Origin: Aquimarina sp042434915
Lineage (GTDB): Bacteria > Bacteroidota > Bacteroidia > Flavobacteriales > Flavobacteriaceae
Direction: 5' to 3'
Length of the DNA stretch: 64,000 nucleotides
NCBI RefSeq assembly: GCF_042434915.1
Contig: NZ_CP170198.1
Location: 3,348,001-3,412,000 of the forward strand
Shown here: positions 60,460-64,000 of the stretch, piece by piece
How positions within the stretch are numbered: the first letter of the stretch is position 1
Layout: each line of letters begins with the position of its first letter
Position numbers and translations under genes: made by a program
Notes under the pieces: generated by a model
What the model saw: only the letters and a program-made list of their open reading frames with translations
Database searches by the model: none
Told to the model about the DNA's origin: nothing

Positions 60460-61349
60460 TTATAATTTGTTTCTTTAAATGGGTGCAATTCTTGAGCCAA
60501 AAAATTTTTAGGAAATTTTTCATCCCCATCAAAACCTAATTCAATGTCACGTCCATTGGTTGGTATATAATTCGTTTTAAATAAATAATCCCACAGACTA
60601 AGAGAAATACCAAAATTAACACCCACTAATTTATCTTCAGGGAGTTTTTTGGCATGATGCCATATATGCATTTTAGGATTATTCAAAATATATTTCATAA
60701 CACCATAATCCCATCCCAAATTTGCATGATTAATGTGTCCTATAGCCAATGCAAAAAAATGTACTATTGCTACATCTTGTGCATCGAACCCACCAATCAC
60801 AGCTATGGGAATGTAAAGTAGAGATTTGTAAATAACAGGTTCCATCCAATGGTATCTAAGATGACCAGCAAAACCCATTTCTTTTATAGAATGATGAACT
60901 TTATGAAAATTCCACAAAACTGGTATTTTATGCAATAAGCGGTGTGTGTTCCATTGCACAAAATCGGTGATTAAAAAAAATAGTAACAATCCTAAAAATC
61001 TAGGCAAAACATCTACATCAAAAATCTGAAAATCTGAGATTTTAAGATTAAAAACATTCAAAAACGTATTAAAAAAATGCTCAGCAACATTAGACAATGC
61101 AATAAATACGATTAAATTAAGTAAAAAGAAATTAAAAAACATGTAAAAAGCATCTAACCAAAAACCTTCACGGAATTTTGATTGATTTTTTCGCCATGGA
61201 AAAACAATCTCAAGTATCCAGACACACAGTGACAAGAGGATGAGTCCATAAAAATAGTTGGACCATTCGCTTTGAAACGAAATCTCTTTGACTAGATAGT
61301 TCCAGTATCCAGTATAGGAATCGCTAATGATTTGAAAATATTTTTTCAT
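60456..61349 (-). CDS. sterol desaturase/fatty acid hydroxylase family membrane protein
   Basis: A 297-residue membrane protein with about four helices and the eight-His diiron motifs: HRLLH (about 131-135), HKVHHS and a final HIWHH, plus an additional HINHANLGWDYG segment. This is the fatty-acid-hydroxylase superfamily, which oxidises C-H bonds of lipids. In this cluster it could modify a lipid or the sugar chain of an arsenolipid. It overlaps the DUF547 gene by 4 bases; 171 bases separate it from arsM. Confidence 0.9.
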   Translation of the reverse strand: MKKYFQIISDSYTGYWNYLVKEISFQSEWSNYFYGLILLSLCVWILEIVFPWRKNQSKFREGFWLDAFYMFFNFFLLNLIVFIALSNVAEHFFNTFLNVFNLKISDFQIFDVDVLPRFLGLLLFFLITDFVQWNTHRLLHKIPVLWNFHKVHHSIKEMGFAGHLRYHWMEPVIYKSLLYIPIAVIGGFDAQDVAIVHFFALAIGHINHANLGWDYGVMKYILNNPKMHIWHHAKKLPEDKLVGVNFGISLSLWDYLFKTNYIPTNGRDIELGFDGDEKFPKNFLAQELHPFKETNYN

Positions 61350-61474
61350 ATACTGAGCTAGTACAATTTATTCAAATATGCTACTATAGTCGTAATAACA
61401 ACATAAAACTAACAGTTACACAGGTAATTGATAAAGTTAACACAATAAAAGCGCGTAGTTTTAAGGGATGTTAC

Positions 61475-61514
61475 CTAGCGGATTGAAAGTAGGTGATCTA
61501 GATCAATCCGCCAG
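61475..61514 (-). promoter_or_regulatory. stem-loop between arsM and the desaturase gene
   Basis: A 12-bp stem (CTGGCGGATTGA with TCAATCCGCTAG, one G-U) lies a few bases after the arsM stop. No T tract follows, so it is less like a terminator than a processing or stabilising hairpin within the operon. Confidence 0.45.
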
Positions 61515-61520
61515 ATACGA

Positions 61521-62489
61521 TTAACAACAACCTCCTCCATCATAGTGATAGGTAGATTCGCTGATAAAAATATCATTTCGTTTAAGATCAGATAAAGCAT
61601 TTGCTGTTTTATCACAAATCGCCAAGGGTTGATTCTTTACTAAAACGTGGCCCTTTTGATCGTCAAAATAATTTTCGTTACCATAATAAATAGCAGCTTT
61701 ACCAGTAAAAATACAAGGACCATCTGATGGCATAGGATCTTTTATAGCAGCCACCTCAATAGATTCAATATAAATTAGCGTATCGGTCGCATAGTTTTGT
61801 GGATCCAAAATACGGTAAGGCTTACGTGCTCTAATCTCAATGGTACCAAAACCAACATCGGTTAATGCTTTTACATACTCTGCAATGGGTAAGCTTCCAC
61901 TTAGACATAAAGCTCTTAATCGCTCATCATTACGCAAAGCATCATTCATTGGTTGTTCGCAAGTAGGATCGCTCATGACAAGTCTACCGTGAGGTTTCAA
62001 AACGCGATACATTTCTTGAATAGCTTTTTTGAGATCTTCTGCTTTAAAGATATTAAAAAGACAGTTCTGTGCAGCTACATCGATGCTATTATCTTCTACC
62101 GGAAGGTTAAGGGCGTCACCAAAACGCAAATCCACAAAATCTTTTTTAAACCAAGTATTTAAAGCTTCAGCTTCTTTAAAGTTTTTTTCTGAAGCTTCTA
62201 GCATTTCTTGTACGACATCTATTCCAATAACTCCACCTTTTTGTCTTGAAAAATATGAAAACTGTAATAATTCCATACCCCCGCCAACACCAACATATAG
62301 TATTTTTGGAGAGTTGGTTAGATCTCTAGCATTTACAGTGCTACCACAGCCATAGTTCATCTCTTGCATTATCTTCGGAATCTTTAGTCCGGGTAGTTCC
62401 CAAATAGGATTAGTGGTGCAGCATAGACCGACATCTGGTGTTAGTGCTGCGTCTTTGTACACATCGTGGGTGGTATCCAAATAACTCAT
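61521..62489 (-). CDS. arsM: arsenosugar biosynthesis arsenite methyltransferase ArsM
   Basis: A 322-residue SAM-dependent methyltransferase (LYVGVGGGMELLQF SAM motif) of the arsenosugar-specific ArsM type (TIGR04345 by pattern). Cysteines at 48 (YGCGST), 143 (AQNCLFN) and 195 (RALCLSGSL) align with the three conserved catalytic Cys of characterised ArsM enzymes. A CC pair at 23-24 and a terminal GGGCC (321-322) are extra. It methylates arsenite toward dimethylarsenite, the precursor of arsenosugars. PNP and a TIGR04282-type glycosyltransferase are directly upstream. Confidence 0.94.
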   Translation of the reverse strand: MSYLDTTHDVYKDAALTPDVGLCCTTNPIWELPGLKIPKIMQEMNYGCGSTVNARDLTNSPKILYVGVGGGMELLQFSYFSRQKGGVIGIDVVQEMLEASEKNFKEAEALNTWFKKDFVDLRFGDALNLPVEDNSIDVAAQNCLFNIFKAEDLKKAIQEMYRVLKPHGRLVMSDPTCEQPMNDALRNDERLRALCLSGSLPIAEYVKALTDVGFGTIEIRARKPYRILDPQNYATDTLIYIESIEVAAIKDPMPSDGPCIFTGKAAIYYGNENYFDDQKGHVLVKNQPLAICDKTANALSDLKRNDIFISESTYHYDGGGCC

Positions 62490-62529
62490 AATATTTTTTA
62501 TTAAGCGTTCAACGCTGTTTTGTTTATTG

Positions 62530-63342
62530 TTATAATTTTTTGATCACTTCTTTAAAAAGTGTAATCATATTAGGTTCAGCCTTTGCTGCCATGTTGATGA
62601 TCTCGTCAATATTTATGGGGTTAAGATTATCGGGGTCACATTCATCGGTAAGAACCGAGATCGCCACCACTGGTAGGTTAAGATGGTTAGCCACGATTAC
62701 CTCGGGGACAGTACTCATACCTACAGCATCGGCACCGATTATTTTCAAATAGCGATACTCTGCTCTTGTTTCTAATTGAGGTCCGAGTACAGAGGCATAT
62801 ACACCATTATGTAGCGTGATGTTATGGTCCACAGCAATAGACTTTATAGTAGCATTGATAGCGGTATCATAGGGGGCACTCATATCTGTAAAACGCGTAC
62901 CCATTTGTTCTACCCCTTTAAATGCCAAAGGTGATCCACCTTGTAAATTGATATGATCCTCAATAAGCATTAATTCTCCTTTTTTAAAATCTAGATTTAC
63001 CGCTCCCGACGCATTGGATACTAATAGAGTTTTAATACCTAAACTATGCATAATTCTAACAGGATAAGTAACATCTTGAAGAGTGTATCCTTCATAAAGA
63101 TGAAATCTTCCTTGCATCACAATTACAAACTTACCTCCAAGTTTTCCGTAAATTAATTTTCCTTTATGAAACTCGACAGTTGCCGTAGGAAAATAGGGAA
63201 TGTGATTATAGCTAATTTCTTTTATCACCTCAAGCTCATCTAACAATTGACCTAAGCCCGTACCTAAAATAATCCCGACTTCGGGCTTGTCAAATCCTTT
63301 TTCCTTTAAATAATCTCTTGTTTCTTGTATATACTTAATCAT
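62530..63342 (-). CDS. purine-nucleoside phosphorylase (family 2)
   Basis: A 270-residue PNP/MTAP-family phosphorylase: PEVGIILGTGLGQLLDE (N-terminal), the phosphate-binding MQGRFHLYEGY (His/Arg), TLLVSNASGAVN, and LGPQLETRAEYRYLKIIGADAVGMSTVPEV. It splits purine nucleosides with phosphate. In an arsenosugar cluster it may remove adenine from the adenosyl-arsenical made by ArsS. Its start abuts the stop of the TIGR04282-type gene, and arsM follows after 40 bases. A general salvage role cannot be excluded. Confidence 0.93.
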   Translation of the reverse strand: MIKYIQETRDYLKEKGFDKPEVGIILGTGLGQLLDELEVIKEISYNHIPYFPTATVEFHKGKLIYGKLGGKFVIVMQGRFHLYEGYTLQDVTYPVRIMHSLGIKTLLVSNASGAVNLDFKKGELMLIEDHINLQGGSPLAFKGVEQMGTRFTDMSAPYDTAINATIKSIAVDHNITLHNGVYASVLGPQLETRAEYRYLKIIGADAVGMSTVPEVIVANHLNLPVVAISVLTDECDPDNLNPINIDEIINMAAKAEPNMITLFKEVIKKL

Positions 63343-63960
63343 TTATGTTTTTTTTAAAAATTGCTGAAATACATCGATATCTTTAATGTCCTCAAAATAA
63401 TCGATATCATTACGTTCGTCTAAAATTTTAACATTTTTACCTTTGAGATCTTCGAGTGTGTCTTTTAAAACTGTATTGGTTCCCCATTCTTTATTTTTGA
63501 AAACAGTGGATGTCAATATTTTCATACCCAAAAGATAGTATCCTCCATCTACTGCAGGACCAACTACAAAATCATGAGTGTTTAAAGCTTCAAAAGCCGT
63601 TTCAATATCGTTTTGAGTAATATCATAAAGGTCACTACCCATTATAATAATATGTTGATATCCTTTATCAAAACCTTCACAAAACGCATGATACATACGA
63701 GCTCCCAAATCATTTCCTACTTGTTTTTTTTTAGAATAGATCAAAGAATTCCAAATATCATTTTCTCGTATTTTTACGGAATAATGAACTTCTTTGTCAA
63801 CCGTAAGCATTTGGGTAACATCCACGGTGTGCTGAAGCAAAAACTTGTAAATTTCTAATGCCGATTGCTCTCCAATTGTTGCAGCAAGTCTAGTTTTACA
63901 CTTTCCTAGTTCAGGATTTCTGGTAAAAAGTACTAAGAGATCTTTAGATTTTTTGATCAA
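63343..63960 (-). CDS. TIGR04282/DUF2064-type glycosyltransferase
   Basis: A 205-residue GT-A-type protein. LVLFTRNPELGKCKTRLA, MGSDLYDIT and FVVGPAVDGGYYLLGMK are the family marks. It is tied to arsenosugar clusters as TIGR04282. The start is TTG: an in-frame stop lies 15 bases upstream and no ATG is available. It abuts the PNP gene. Its promoter and any gene before it lie past the right edge of the window. Confidence 0.88.
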   Translation of the reverse strand: MIKKSKDLLVLFTRNPELGKCKTRLAATIGEQSALEIYKFLLQHTVDVTQMLTVDKEVHYSVKIRENDIWNSLIYSKKKQVGNDLGARMYHAFCEGFDKGYQHIIIMGSDLYDITQNDIETAFEALNTHDFVVGPAVDGGYYLLGMKILTSTVFKNKEWGTNTVLKDTLEDLKGKNVKILDERNDIDYFEDIKDIDVFQQFLKKT

Positions 63961-64000
63961 TTGTAGTGAGTTTTATTAAATTATTTTAATAGATATTGAT

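Noticed and set aside
61953..62355. Two plus-strand ORFs opposite arsM
   Set aside because: They are shadows of the arsM reading frame.
1..64000. CRISPR arrays, insertion sequences, prophage, rRNA operons
   Set aside because: No regularly spaced repeats, transposase, integrase, phage structural genes or rRNA sequence were recognised on reading through.

Overview
The window is a chromosomal stretch of an AT-rich Bacteroidota, almost certainly a Flavobacteriaceae member. Signs are: DnaE with a fused proofreading domain at its N-terminus, bS16 with a long Ala/Glu tail, a mevalonate pathway next to a UbiA prenyltransferase, many Bacteroidota-type lipoproteins and DUF families, few Shine-Dalgarno sequences, and promoters of the TTG-N17-23-TAnnTTTG type (seen upstream of cspA, the acyl-CoA dehydrogenase, the HI0933-like flavoprotein, the RluB-like gene and blaI). 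I cannot name a genus. No phage, insertion sequence, CRISPR array or rRNA is visible.

Layout. 1-5.1 kb: tRNA modification (trmB), a LysE-type exporter, an alkyltransferase-like DNA-lesion protein, two Fe-S assembly genes (mrp, nfu-like), a phosphoesterase and an HExxH protein. 5.1-8.6 kb: a leftward three-gene unit GH3 - DUF2652 - DUF2254. 8.9-14.2 kb: stress-type genes (topoisomerase IB, aldehyde dehydrogenase, DUF2945, AraC regulator, cold-shock protein). 14.6-18.1 kb: a large CheB-PAS-histidine kinase lacking a CheR domain, plus a response regulator. 18.2-23.4 kb: tRNA-Leu, an M20 dipeptidase, a structured repeat-like element, a BlaI/M56 pair with a visible operator, and a DsbA/FrnE-type protein. 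23.7-31.7 kb: a leftward housekeeping block (MutS-like ATPase, MmcQ, DUF4230, cyclase, hemW, ruvC, TonB-like lipoprotein), then tRNA-Asp, DUF58 and trxA. 32.2-38.8 kb: dnaE, a tandem pair of four-helix-bundle proteins and a lipoprotein. 39.1-40.9 kb: rpsP-rimM-methyltransferase operon. 41-42.2 kb: two paralogous secreted PepSY-like proteins with near-identical sigma54-like promoter elements. 42.5-50.2 kb: glutaryl-CoA dehydrogenase-like enzyme, flavoprotein, tspO/tetR, the isoprenoid unit mvaD-mvk-UbiA, and a pseudouridine synthase. 50.2-57.6 kb: membrane glycosyltransferases and a ferredoxin/flavoprotein redox pair. 57.9-58.7 kb: a Pmp3-family peptide and a lipoprotein.

58.9-64 kb is the most distinctive part: a leftward gene cluster of TIGR04282-type glycosyltransferase, purine nucleoside phosphorylase, ArsM arsenite methyltransferase, sterol-desaturase-family hydroxylase, DUF547 protein and TIGR04283-type glycosyltransferase. 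This is the signature of arsenosugar biosynthesis. The expected radical SAM enzyme ArsS is not in the window; the cluster runs off the right edge. The membrane hydroxylase and the DUF547 protein suggest the product may be lipid-linked or further modified, which is inference.

Start codons were re-chosen where a promoter or family length argued against the longest frame (the CheB-kinase, mvaD, the RluB-like gene, UbiA, the FAD oxidoreductase). Three genes too short for a usual ORF cutoff were added (4317-4469, 10015-10134, 57939-58091).
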